Source of the DNA: Silvanigrella aquatica
GTDB lineage: Bacteria; Bdellovibrionota_B; Oligoflexia; Silvanigrellales; Silvanigrellaceae
Assembly (NCBI RefSeq): GCF_001907975.1
Contig: NZ_CP017834.1
Location: 1,943,338 to 2,007,337 of the forward strand
Direction: 5' to 3'
Length of the DNA stretch: 64,000 nucleotides
Each line of letters begins with the position of its first letter. The stretch's first letter is position 1. Below are positions 56,059-64,000 of this stretch, piece after piece. The notes under the pieces are model-generated. The model was not told the origin of the DNA and searched no databases. It saw nothing but the letters and a program-made list of their open reading frames with translations. Made by a program: the position numbers and the translations under genes.

Positions 56059-58125
56059 TTAGATAGAAGATACTGCTTTTGTTCCAGGTAAAATTTCAAA
56101 ATTTAAGCTAAAATTATCTATCATTTCTTTTAATTGGGCTAAAATAGTTGCATCTCCTATTAATTTTATTTTTCCTTGATTTATTTTTTCTTCAAAAGAA
56201 CTCTTGCCCATTATAATTTCTTCTAATTCTGTTCTGTTCACTTTTATAGATAAATTTGCTTTATCTGATTGAAAGCCTTTTATATTTGTCATAGAAGCAT
56301 TGCTCAATTCAATAACATATTTTTCATAATTATCAGGGGTTTCTAAATTGATTATAAAATTATTTCCATCAGCTTTTTCACTATTTAAGCGAATTGCTAA
56401 ATAATCAAGCCATAAATTTGTGGGCATAGCAGACACTAAATCTGACCCTAAAGATTTGACAACATTTCCTGCAGGAATTCCAGAACGCAATTCTAAGGCT
56501 CCCGCTAAAAAACTATTTCTTAAACTAGTACTTTCCTTTTGATATCCAATTTGTTCAAAAACATCGGCTAATAAATATTTTGCTTCTGTATTGTGTGGCT
56601 GTGCATAAATTAATTTATTTAATATTTCTATAGCATAAAGATATTTTCCTTCATTATATAATTGATTTGCTTTCGCAAGAATTTTTTCAGAACCTCCCAT
56701 CATTTCGACATATAAGGGAGCCGACTCCTGTGGTGATAAGGGAATTAAGGTCGCTGGATTGGAATCCCAATAGCCAAGGTAACGATTGATCACCGCACGA
56801 CTGTTGTGCTCTACAGAACCATGATAACTTCGCGCTGCCCATTGATTTTGCAAGCTTTTAGGAGGTTGATAGACATTATGAATTTCATTTATGGTAACAC
56901 CTTTGTTTGCTAAATTTAACACACCATTATTCAAATTTGCATAAACATCTCTTTGGGCACGCATGACTTCTTGTATTCTATTATTTCCCCAACGCGGCCA
57001 TGTATGTGATGAAAACATGACACGTGCTTTGTTACCATAACGGTATAAAGATTCATTAATATGCTTAGACCATACTAACGCATCGCGCACCAAGGCTCCC
57101 CTTAAAGTATAAATATTATGCACTGAACTTGTGATATTTTCCGCAGCCCAAAAAGCTTTTAATTCGGGAAAATAAATATTCATTTCTGAAGGAGCTTCTG
57201 TACCTGGTGTGTTTTGAAATTCCAATTTAACTCCATCAATCACTAATTTTTCAAAGTCTTTTTTAATATAATAATTAGGAGCTATGAGTCCTACAGTACC
57301 AGAGGAAACATTTTTCCCAATAGCTTGGTCGACATGACCATAGGCATTGCGCGGGAGGAGAAGGCCATATTGATAAAACATTCTTCTATTCATTGCATTT
57401 CCCGCATAAATATTTTCGGAAACAGCGGCTTCCATAAATCCCACAGGAGCAATGACTTTAATTTTCCCATTTTTTGCATCGACTTCATTCATAACCCCAT
57501 GCGCACCCCCAAAGTGATCTCCATGAGAATGAGAATAAATCACGGCGATTACAGCGCGCTTCCCTAATTTTTGATTTGCAAAGGCAAGTGCCGCTTTAGC
57601 TGTTTCCTTAGAGGTTAAAACATCTATTAAAATCCAACCTGTGGCACTTTTAATCAGAGTCATATTCGCAATGTCAAACCCTCGAATTTGATATATTTTA
57701 TCCGGCAATACTTCAAATAATCCATAACCCATATTCAAAATTGCTTGTCGGCTTAAGGATGGATGAATGCTATTAAAATCATTATCCGTTAAAAGAAAAT
57801 CATAGCTGCTCATATCCCAAGCAACCGTTCCTTTTTCTGACATTATAGTTTTGTAAGGGGGAGCAGCGATAAAGCCTTTTTTTACTTCTTCAAAATCTCT
57901 TTTATCTTCAAAAGGTAATTTTTTGACCTGTTCTTTTTGATAATTTAATGTAAAAAGAGAGGGAAGTTTTCCTTGGGGATGAAAATGATTGTTTGCATTT
58001 TCAACTGCTCCATTTGAGGTGTTCGAATTTTGTGAAGCTGATGCAGCTTGAACTTCGTATATAAAAGCATTCTGGCAAAAGAAAAAAACTAAAAAATAAA
58101 ATACAATATTATTTTTATAAAGCAT
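56059..58125 (-). CDS. Secreted alkyl sulfatase, metallo-beta-lactamase type (SdsA/YjcS-like)
   Basis: 688 residues with a signal peptide (FFFCQNAFIYEVQAAS). The metal-binding motif is YSHSHGDHFGG, then AAENITSSVHN and FSSHTWPRWG. A dimerisation region and an SCP2-like C-terminal domain (LETPDNYEKYVIELSNASM) complete the SDS hydrolase layout. Such enzymes release primary alcohol and sulfate from alkyl sulfates in the periplasm. Convergent with the Crp/Fnr gene, 2 bases apart. Its alcohol product could feed fatty-chain metabolism (inference). Confidence 0.92.
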   Translation of the reverse strand: MLYKNNIVFYFLVFFFCQNAFIYEVQAASASQNSNTSNGAVENANNHFHPQGKLPSLFTLNYQKEQVKKLPFEDKRDFEEVKKGFIAAPPYKTIMSEKGTVAWDMSSYDFLLTDNDFNSIHPSLSRQAILNMGYGLFEVLPDKIYQIRGFDIANMTLIKSATGWILIDVLTSKETAKAALAFANQKLGKRAVIAVIYSHSHGDHFGGAHGVMNEVDAKNGKIKVIAPVGFMEAAVSENIYAGNAMNRRMFYQYGLLLPRNAYGHVDQAIGKNVSSGTVGLIAPNYYIKKDFEKLVIDGVKLEFQNTPGTEAPSEMNIYFPELKAFWAAENITSSVHNIYTLRGALVRDALVWSKHINESLYRYGNKARVMFSSHTWPRWGNNRIQEVMRAQRDVYANLNNGVLNLANKGVTINEIHNVYQPPKSLQNQWAARSYHGSVEHNSRAVINRYLGYWDSNPATLIPLSPQESAPLYVEMMGGSEKILAKANQLYNEGKYLYAIEILNKLIYAQPHNTEAKYLLADVFEQIGYQKESTSLRNSFLAGALELRSGIPAGNVVKSLGSDLVSAMPTNLWLDYLAIRLNSEKADGNNFIINLETPDNYEKYVIELSNASMTNIKGFQSDKANLSIKVNRTELEEIIMGKSSFEEKINQGKIKLIGDATILAQLKEMIDNFSLNFEILPGTKAVSSI

Positions 58126-58330
58126 ACTATCTCCTTATTTATTTTTTAAAGATTAATTTTATTTGTAAGTAAAAAGTAATATAAATTTAAGGAAATTACA
58201 AAGGAAATTTGATATTTTTATTTGGGAATCTTATTGAAAGAATTATTTAATTTTTCATTTTACAAGCATTTTTTGAACTTCAAACTTACCATTTTCTTCC
58301 AAATTGATAATTAAATTTATTAATGAATAA

Positions 58331-58359
58331 TAAAAAACCACCCTGCTTAACATGGTGGT
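58331..58359 (-). terminator. Rho-independent terminator of the right-hand chemotaxis operon
   Basis: On the minus strand ACCACC pairs with GGTGGT (58354-58359 and 58337-58342) with an 11-base loop, followed by a T-run. It lies about 39 bases after the cheB stop. Confidence 0.85.
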
Positions 58360-58397
58360 CTTATATCCATTAGGAAAAAAACTATCAATAAAAACGC

Positions 58398-59435
58398 TTA
58401 AGTTGGTGGGATTAATTTTCCAGTTACGATTTTTGTAATAGCAGCGGCCATATCTTGAAGGTCAAATTCAAAGTTTGCCGTTCTCGCTTCAATGGCAGCT
58501 TTGGGCATACCATACACCACACAAGAACTCTTACTTTCAGCTAAAACCATGCCACCCCGTGTGCGGACAGTTTTGCCACCATCAGCGCCATCTCTTCCCA
58601 TTCCTGTTAAAATAACCGCAAGAAGTTCTTTGCCTAAGACCTCAGCAGCGGATTGAAATAAAACGTCTGCCGAAGGTTTGTGCAAAATATTTTTAGGTTC
58701 TTCACTCAATCCACAATAAAGTCTAGCGCCCATTTTTTTAACAAGAACATGCAAGTCACCGGGAGCAAAACAGACTTCTCCTGGAGCTAACGTGTGATCT
58801 TCCTTTGCCACGCATGTTTTGTGCTTCGTCTGTTGTGCAATGCGCTCTGCTAATGATGCCACAAAGGCTGCTGGCATGTGTTGAACAACCACAATCGGAA
58901 TAGGCATAACGGGCAAGGCATTAAATAGCTTATGTAGAGCCGCAGGACCTCCTGTTGAAACACCAATAACAATGGCTTTTAAATTCTGATGAGGAAGTGA
59001 TGCAATAGGAACGCTGGGTTTATAATTACTTTCGCCTTTTCTTTTCGAAGTAACAAAGGCATAAGCGTTATTTACCCGATCCTTTAAATTATCTAATGTA
59101 AATGTTTTACCAATTTCTGTTTTAGGGATGTAGTCAAAAGCACCTTTTTCAAGGGATTGTAAGGTTGCTGTGGCTGCTTGGTTTGTTAAAGTAGAGCACA
59201 TGATAATAGCAGCATCACATGTTTTTTGAATGAGAGGGAGCGCTTGTAGACCACTTTTTCCAGGCATTTCGATATCGAGCGTGATCACATCTGGTTTTAG
59301 TTTCCCTGCTAATTCGAGTCCTTCTTCCGCTGATTTTCCAATCCCAACAACGTTAAAACCAGCACTTGTCATCATTTGCGAAAGCATAGCACACACAGAA
59401 GGTGAGTCATCTATAATCAACACATTAATTGGCAT
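58398..59435 (-). CDS. cheB: Chemotaxis protein-glutamate methylesterase CheB
   Basis: 345 residues. Receiver domain (VLIIDDSPSV, LDIEMPGKSG) then the methylesterase with the catalytic triad: Ser in GVSTGGPAAL, His in VVQHMPAAFVASLA and Asp in GMGRDGADGG. It demethylates and deamidates chemoreceptors to adapt signalling. It is the last gene of the operon; no CheR is in the window. GGAG lies 5 bases before the ATG. Confidence 0.96.
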   Translation of the reverse strand: MPINVLIIDDSPSVCAMLSQMMTSAGFNVVGIGKSAEEGLELAGKLKPDVITLDIEMPGKSGLQALPLIQKTCDAAIIMCSTLTNQAATATLQSLEKGAFDYIPKTEIGKTFTLDNLKDRVNNAYAFVTSKRKGESNYKPSVPIASLPHQNLKAIVIGVSTGGPAALHKLFNALPVMPIPIVVVQHMPAAFVASLAERIAQQTKHKTCVAKEDHTLAPGEVCFAPGDLHVLVKKMGARLYCGLSEEPKNILHKPSADVLFQSAAEVLGKELLAVILTGMGRDGADGGKTVRTRGGMVLAESKSSCVVYGMPKAAIEARTANFEFDLQDMAAAITKIVTGKLIPPT

Positions 59436-59450
59436 AAGAACTCCATTAAA

Positions 59451-60530
59451 CTATGATGCTTCTTGATCTTCTTCTTCATCGTTCATATCACTTGTTCTAT
59501 TTGCTTCTTTTTTGTCCATCAATTTACGCCATACACGATTCACAGTAGCAATCAGGGCATCGCCATTAAATTTCACAACATACTCATCGGCAAGTGACTT
59601 CACCGCATCTTGGTTGGCACGTCCTGAAAGCGAAGTATGCATAATAACGGGAATAGCACTGAGTTTAGGATCTTTTTTAATGGATTGTGTAAAAGCATGA
59701 CCGTCCATACGAGGCATTTCCACATCAGAAACAACCACTTGAACCATGTCCGTAATGTCTTTGTTTTCCTGTTTTGCCTGATCAAGTAAGGCCTGAAGAG
59801 TGAACAAGCCCTCTTCTCCATCGGTTGCTGTAATCACACGGAAACCATGTTGTGTGAGGAAAAGCTCGACCTGCGTTCTTGCTGTTAAACTATCATCTAC
59901 GACAAGGACTGTGCGTGTGTCATCAGTAGAAGTTGCAACTTTATTGTTTTGTTTATCTTCCGCAAATTTATTAAGTGCGTAAGTTTCTCCATTAATTTCA
60001 GCAACAATTTTTTCAAAGTCCAAAATTAAGAGCATCAAATCACGCTCATTGTCAGGACCTTTTACCAATTTATGCATTCCAGTAACACAGCCCCCTTCGC
60101 GACCAATAAGACGCGTTGGCGGTAAAATCGCTTCCCAAGAAATGCGACGGATGCGCATAGCTTGGTGCACCACGAATCCTGTAACTAAACCATTAAACTC
60201 ACAAATGATAATATTATCAGTAGGTCTAAGAGCGTGATTATGATAACCCAAGTATTTTGCTAGGTTCACAATAGGAATCGCTTCTTCACGGAGTTCAAGA
60301 AGACCTTCAATACATTCATGGCAATTGGGCATTTTTGTAAACTGGCTTATTTTATTAATCTCTCTTACTTTTGCTATGTTAATTCCATATATACCCTCAT
60401 AAGCTTGAGGGTGGGACATATCCGCACCAACAGGAAAGTCCTTCAACCTGAAGTCAACAAGCTCAAACTTGTTGCTTCCGATTTGAAGCATTCGCTCTTC
60501 TTTTTTGCTTTTGGCAATATAAATAGCCAT
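59451..60530 (-). CDS. cheV: CheV-type coupling protein (CheW domain + receiver)
   Basis: 359 residues: a CheW domain (ELVDFRLKDFP, GINIAKVREINKI, IEGLLELREEAIPIVNLAKYLG), then a receiver (VLVVDDSLTART, VVSDVEMPRMDGHAF, Thr in MHTSLSG, Lys in VVKFNGD). CheV couples receptors to CheA and takes phosphate from it to aid adaptation. Its ending is a charged tail. 15 bases separate it from cheB. Confidence 0.93.
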   Translation of the reverse strand: MAIYIAKSKKEERMLQIGSNKFELVDFRLKDFPVGADMSHPQAYEGIYGINIAKVREINKISQFTKMPNCHECIEGLLELREEAIPIVNLAKYLGYHNHALRPTDNIIICEFNGLVTGFVVHQAMRIRRISWEAILPPTRLIGREGGCVTGMHKLVKGPDNERDLMLLILDFEKIVAEINGETYALNKFAEDKQNNKVATSTDDTRTVLVVDDSLTARTQVELFLTQHGFRVITATDGEEGLFTLQALLDQAKQENKDITDMVQVVVSDVEMPRMDGHAFTQSIKKDPKLSAIPVIMHTSLSGRANQDAVKSLADEYVVKFNGDALIATVNRVWRKLMDKKEANRTSDMNDEEEDQEAS

Positions 60531-60562
60531 TTAACCTCTCCTATACCGTGCTGGTACCTGAA

Positions 60563-62779
60563 TTACGCAGCTGCCTTATCATCGTCATGACAAGCCGCAT
60601 AATAAAGCTCTTTCGGTTCAAGAACCAACACAACAGAACCATTCCCCATTATACAAGCGCCTGTAAATACAGGTATATTAGCCAAAAACCCACCCAAAGG
60701 TTTGATCATAATTTGTTCCTGCCAGTACAAAATATCGACAAGAATCCCAACTTTAAGACCATCAATTTGGACAATAACAACAGGGTTTGTAAGACCATCG
60801 TCCATGTCTTTTGACGCTGAACGGGAATCCGTATTTTCTTCTTCCGTTTGATTTAACCGTTTCTTTTCTTGATGAATAAAATCATCCAAAATGGATTTTC
60901 TCAAGTTAACAACTTCATTAAGGCGCAGTAACGGTATAACTTCTCCACGAAGATTTATGCTGGGTTGATTATTTAAGTTAACAACATCTTTTCTCTCAGC
61001 GCGTACGGTTTCAGTAATCACTTCTTGAGGAAGCGCATATGTTTCACCATCAACTCCAATTAAAAGAGCTTCAATTACCGCTAAGCTAAGAGGCAAAATA
61101 ATTTTAAATTCTGTTCCTTGGCCTGGATTTGTATCGACAAGAATAGAACCACTAGATTTTCTAATGTTGTTACGCACAACATCCATACCCACACCACGAC
61201 CACTCACATCTGTAATTTCAGCCGCAGTAGAGAAACCACTGTGGAAAATAAATTCAATAATGTCTTTTTTGCTTAATAGATCAGCTTGTTCTTGAGTAAT
61301 AATGCCAAGATTAATTGCTTTATTTTTAACTCTATCTAAGTCAATACCATTTCCGTCATCTCTAACGATAATTTTAACGTTGTTACCTTCATAACCCGCT
61401 TTTAAAAGTAACGTACCTGTTTCAGGTTTTCCTCTTTCTTTACGAACTTCAGACAATTCAATACCATGGTCAATCGAGTTACGAATGAGGTGCATAATCG
61501 GGTCAGAAATCGCTTCACTTACTGTTTTATCGAGTTCAGTATCTTCACCTTCTATAACAAGATTTATTTTTTTATTAAGTTTTTTAGCAACATCACGAAC
61601 AAGTCTCGTATATTTTGTAAATACACTGCCCACAGGAACCATACGTGCATTCATCACACTTTCTTGTAACCTTGCTGAAAGCCTTGTGACGTGCCCTGTT
61701 CCTTCTTTAAAGCCTTTTGTTATTTCATTCTCAGGTAAAACTTCTTCAAGACGATTTGCTAAGTGAACAAAAAGGTTTTTCACCGTAATTAATTCACCCA
61801 CCAAGTTCATTAATTGATCGAGTTTTTCTTTTTTAAGGCGCACAAAGTCATTGGCATCACCACCACCATGAGCCGCATCTGCCTTGGCAGCAGGAGCAGG
61901 AGCTCCCGGTTTTGCCGCTCCCGCGGCAGCAGGAGCAGCGACTGCTGCAGGTTTCGCAGCTGCTGCAGGTACGGCTGCTGCGGGTTTTGCAGCAGGAGCA
62001 GGAGCGGACGCAGGGGCTGCTGCGGCTCCTGGTTTTTGCCCATCCATTTCAATTTTTACGTTGCTTGAACCTATAGCGAACTCGAAAATATCTTGAACTG
62101 TTTTAAACTCTGCCATTGAAACAAAATTAAATGTAAATTCAAAGTAACAGCGTTCTGCTTCAATATCTTGTAACGAAGGAACTCTGGTAATATTTGTATA
62201 TAAAGAAAATGCTCCAGAAGAAATATCACGACAATTTAAAATTAGAGTGATGGGATCAATACCTGTTAAGAAAAATTGATCGGCACCTGTAATGGATATA
62301 TGGAAAGGACATTCACCTGGTTTGATATTTTCATTTGTAGGTGGAGGAGCTACTTCTCCTGCTGCCACTTTTTCTTGTAATTGCTCACCGGTAATTTCTT
62401 TAAAGTCACAGAGCTGACGTACAATATCCGCATTATCAAAGGATGCTAAATTTTGTTTCTTTTGCGCACCATCCATCATTTCTTTTAAACGGTCGAAACA
62501 ACGTAACAATGCGGAAAAAACTTCTTCCGTTGGTTCCAATTTTCCTTCACGCATACGGTCGAGCAAGTCTTCTGCATGGTGAGTTAAATCGGCGATTTCA
62601 CGTAAACCAAAAACACCGCTAGATCCTTTTAATGTATGAACTTCACGGAATAGATTTTTAATAATTTCAAGATCGCCAGGAGTTTTTTCGAGGACAAGAA
62701 TGCAACTATCAATATGCTCGAATACTTCTCGCATTTCCTGAAAGAATATTTCTTGCATTTGCTCTTCATTATAGGCCAC
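60563..62779 (-). CDS. cheA: Chemotaxis histidine kinase CheA (second)
   Basis: 738 residues. Single Hpt domain with His48 (VHTLKGSSGVFG), a P2-like region, an Ala/Pro linker (about 245-305, GC-rich), dimerisation (LMNLVGELITV), ATPase (HLIRNSIDHG, VRDDGNGIDL, GRGVGMDVVRNNI) and CheW-like domain with a charged insertion. The start is GTG 62779 with GAGG about 9 bases upstream. The domain plan is conventional compared with the two-Hpt CheA at 2757-5783. Confidence 0.95.
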   Translation of the reverse strand: MAYNEEQMQEIFFQEMREVFEHIDSCILVLEKTPGDLEIIKNLFREVHTLKGSSGVFGLREIADLTHHAEDLLDRMREGKLEPTEEVFSALLRCFDRLKEMMDGAQKKQNLASFDNADIVRQLCDFKEITGEQLQEKVAAGEVAPPPTNENIKPGECPFHISITGADQFFLTGIDPITLILNCRDISSGAFSLYTNITRVPSLQDIEAERCYFEFTFNFVSMAEFKTVQDIFEFAIGSSNVKIEMDGQKPGAAAAPASAPAPAAKPAAAVPAAAAKPAAVAAPAAAGAAKPGAPAPAAKADAAHGGGDANDFVRLKKEKLDQLMNLVGELITVKNLFVHLANRLEEVLPENEITKGFKEGTGHVTRLSARLQESVMNARMVPVGSVFTKYTRLVRDVAKKLNKKINLVIEGEDTELDKTVSEAISDPIMHLIRNSIDHGIELSEVRKERGKPETGTLLLKAGYEGNNVKIIVRDDGNGIDLDRVKNKAINLGIITQEQADLLSKKDIIEFIFHSGFSTAAEITDVSGRGVGMDVVRNNIRKSSGSILVDTNPGQGTEFKIILPLSLAVIEALLIGVDGETYALPQEVITETVRAERKDVVNLNNQPSINLRGEVIPLLRLNEVVNLRKSILDDFIHQEKKRLNQTEEENTDSRSASKDMDDGLTNPVVIVQIDGLKVGILVDILYWQEQIMIKPLGGFLANIPVFTGACIMGNGSVVLVLEPKELYYAACHDDDKAAA

Positions 62780-62825
62780 AGTTCAGCACCTCATATCCAG
62801 AAAATAAGACTCCATCAAGGTTTAT

Positions 62826-63131
62826 TTAACCCTTTGGAAATGTATCTGCAGGCATACCAAAAACTTCTAATAAAGAATCAAAAGGTTGGCAGCTTACCTT
62901 AAGTTTTAAATTTCCTTTACCATTTTTAACCAATGTTTTAAGCGCAATTAATAATTGAAGAACAGCTCCATCAATTGATTCAGCGGCAGATAAATCTAGA
63001 AAAAAATCACCGTCTTTTTTGGCTTCACCATTATATCCTTCGAGAAGTTTATTTTTCAACTCTGAAACCTTATATATAGTAAGCTTTCCAGTTAGTTTAA
63101 AAGTTCTATTTTCGTAGGCCATAATTGCCAT
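62826..63131 (-). CDS. STAS-domain protein in the chemotaxis operon
   Basis: 101 residues of a lone STAS domain (RTFKLTGKLTIYKVSELKNKL; FLDLSAAESIDGAVLQLLIAL). The usual Ser/Thr phospho-site (DSSG) reads IDGAV, so it cannot be phosphorylated as in SpoIIAA. Small STAS proteins next to cheA and cheW are known in several proteobacterial chemotaxis clusters, with unclear roles. Start ATG 63131 has AAGGA 7 bases upstream. Confidence 0.8.
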   Translation of the reverse strand: MAIMAYENRTFKLTGKLTIYKVSELKNKLLEGYNGEAKKDGDFFLDLSAAESIDGAVLQLLIALKTLVKNGKGNLKLKVSCQPFDSLLEVFGMPADTFPKG

Positions 63132-63145
63132 AAGTAAATCCTTTT

Positions 63146-63706
63146 TTAAGCGGCAGCTGCTTTTTTCTCATTTTGCGCACTAAACTCAGAGTAAATTGCA
63201 GCACAATCGAGCCACAAAATATTTCTATGTTTGTGAGGTTTAATAATTCCTTTTAAAAATTTCGATCTTTCTCCAGCAACAATATCTGGAGTTTGTTGCA
63301 CAGCTTCTTTTTCCACTTCAATAACTTCACTCACAGAATCAACAATAATAGCTGCTAATACATTTTTATCATCTAAAACAATAATGCGACTTCTTTCAGA
63401 AATAGGTAAATTATCAAGTCCCATAATTTTATGAAAGTTAACAACTTGTAAAATATCACCGCGCAAATTCGCAACACCTTCCACAAAATGAGGAGCTTTA
63501 GAAACGCGTGTTACCAATGGTACTTTAACAATTTCTTTAACTCTTTCTATTTCAATTACAAATTCTTCATCATTTAATTTAAAACCAATAAGTTTATACG
63601 TTTCAATTTTAGGTGCAATTCTTTTACGAATACCTGTAGTATCATGTTTTAATTTATATAAAGCATCTAGTTTGGCTCCTTTACCAGAGCCGTCATTCCC
63701 CGACAT
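63146..63706 (-). CDS. cheW: Chemotaxis coupling protein CheW (second)
   Basis: 186 residues. After a short charged head, CheW domain: KLIGFKLNDEEFVIEIERVKEIVKV, VEGVANLRGDILQVVNFHKIM, IIVLDDKNVLAAIIVDSV and GIIKPHKHRNILWLDCA. It differs from the CheW at 2141 and probably serves the CheA encoded beside it. AAGGA precedes the ATG. Confidence 0.93.
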   Translation of the reverse strand: MSGNDGSGKGAKLDALYKLKHDTTGIRKRIAPKIETYKLIGFKLNDEEFVIEIERVKEIVKVPLVTRVSKAPHFVEGVANLRGDILQVVNFHKIMGLDNLPISERSRIIVLDDKNVLAAIIVDSVSEVIEVEKEAVQQTPDIVAGERSKFLKGIIKPHKHRNILWLDCAAIYSEFSAQNEKKAAAA

Positions 63707-63721
63707 GAGTGTATCCTTTCA

Positions 63722-64000
63722 TTATCGAGCTAATTTCTTAACCGCACCAACAAGTTGTTCAGGATTAAATGGTTTCACTAACCAACCACTTGCACCTGCT
63801 TTTTTTGCGCGTTCCACTTTATCCCCACTGCTTTCTGTTGTAAGCATTATTATAGGAATAAACTTGAACTCTTCTATCTTTCGGATGGTTTCAATCATGA
63901 CCAAGCCATCCATATTAGGCATGTTTACATCGGAGATGATCATGCTTATATCAGGCGTTCCCTGTAGCTTATTTATGCCGTCTTGACCATCTTCTGCCTC
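63722..64000 (-). CDS. CheY-like response regulator, cut by the window edge
   Basis: About 92 residues visible in an open frame running off the right edge. The phospho-acceptor Asp is in IISDVNMPNMDG, Thr in MLTTES and Lys in WLVKPF. No output domain follows, so it is a single-receiver CheY-type protein that likely carries signal from CheA to the motor. The N-terminal acidic pair lies outside. First visible gene of the operon. Confidence 0.9.
   Translation of the reverse strand, partial: EAEDGQDGINKLQGTPDISMIISDVNMPNMDGLVMIETIRKIEEFKFIPIIMLTTESSGDKVERAKKAGASGWLVKPFNPEQLVGAVKKLAR

Noticed and set aside
53247-58125. A bioluminescence (lux) operon
   Set aside because: Only LuxE- and LuxC-like parts are present. 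No luxA, luxB or luxD occurs, and the neighbours are a Crp/Fnr regulator and a sulfatase.
1-64000. CRISPR arrays or tRNA/rRNA genes
   Set aside because: I saw no spaced direct repeats and no tRNA-like cloverleaf or rRNA segments while reading the gaps; a tRNAscan and repeat search would be decisive.

Overview
The window is AT-rich Gram-negative chromosomal DNA. G+C looks like about a third by eye; it was not computed. Lipoprotein signal peptides, an intramembrane-protease repertoire, two CheA chemotaxis kinases, PilZ and receiver proteins, and host- or predator-style accessory genes suggest a member of the Bdellovibrionota, perhaps Oligoflexia/Silvanigrellales. That placement is inference from gene content and was not tested by any search.

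Layout. 1-5783: end of an M13 peptidase, then a minus-strand unit cheA-cheW-lipoprotein-lipoprotein. 5889-8366: maf and a yggS-type gene, followed by a broken gene. 8266-14024: minus-strand unit of a receiver-TPR protein, a CPBP membrane protein and a very large MRP/ABCC-like ABC transporter. 14096-17007: priA and a HAD phosphatase. 17199-28070: an accessory region with two toxin-type DXD glycosyltransferases, an RCC1-repeat lipoprotein, an MFS transporter, a pseudogene, a group II intron, a decayed IS200/IS605 element and small genes. 28195-41326: a three-gene DsrE-family cluster, a Tat-exported dienelactone hydrolase, a sensor kinase overlapping dtd, a CPBP protease, hemL, pyrG, a large unknown gene, an asparagine synthase and a receiver-PilZ protein. 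41396-44092: marC, then a small exported protein gene cut near its 3' end by a decayed IS3-family element. 44300-53096: a solute-binding protein, rlmN, a hydrolase, prs, a structured RNA candidate, an M32 carboxypeptidase, clpC-like and lspA. 53247-58125: a LuxE-LuxC-like fusion, a Crp/Fnr regulator and an alkylsulfatase. 58398-64000: a second chemotaxis operon cheY-cheW-STAS-cheA-cheV-cheB closed by a good terminator.

The two chemotaxis units provide two distinct CheA kinases. CheB and CheV lie only in the right-hand unit within this window, and no receptors or flagellar genes are present, so partners must lie elsewhere. The three mobile elements all carry visible damage or sit beside each other, while the core genes look intact.

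The strongest candidates for something undescribed are: a roughly 160-nt minus-strand RNA between the M32 carboxypeptidase and prs, closed by a 21-bp interrupted stem and a T-run with GGA motifs in hairpin loops; the LuxE-LuxC fusion preceded by a terminator-like hairpin; the island of toxin-type glycosyltransferases; and the MRP-like transporter with a degenerate second nucleotide-binding domain.
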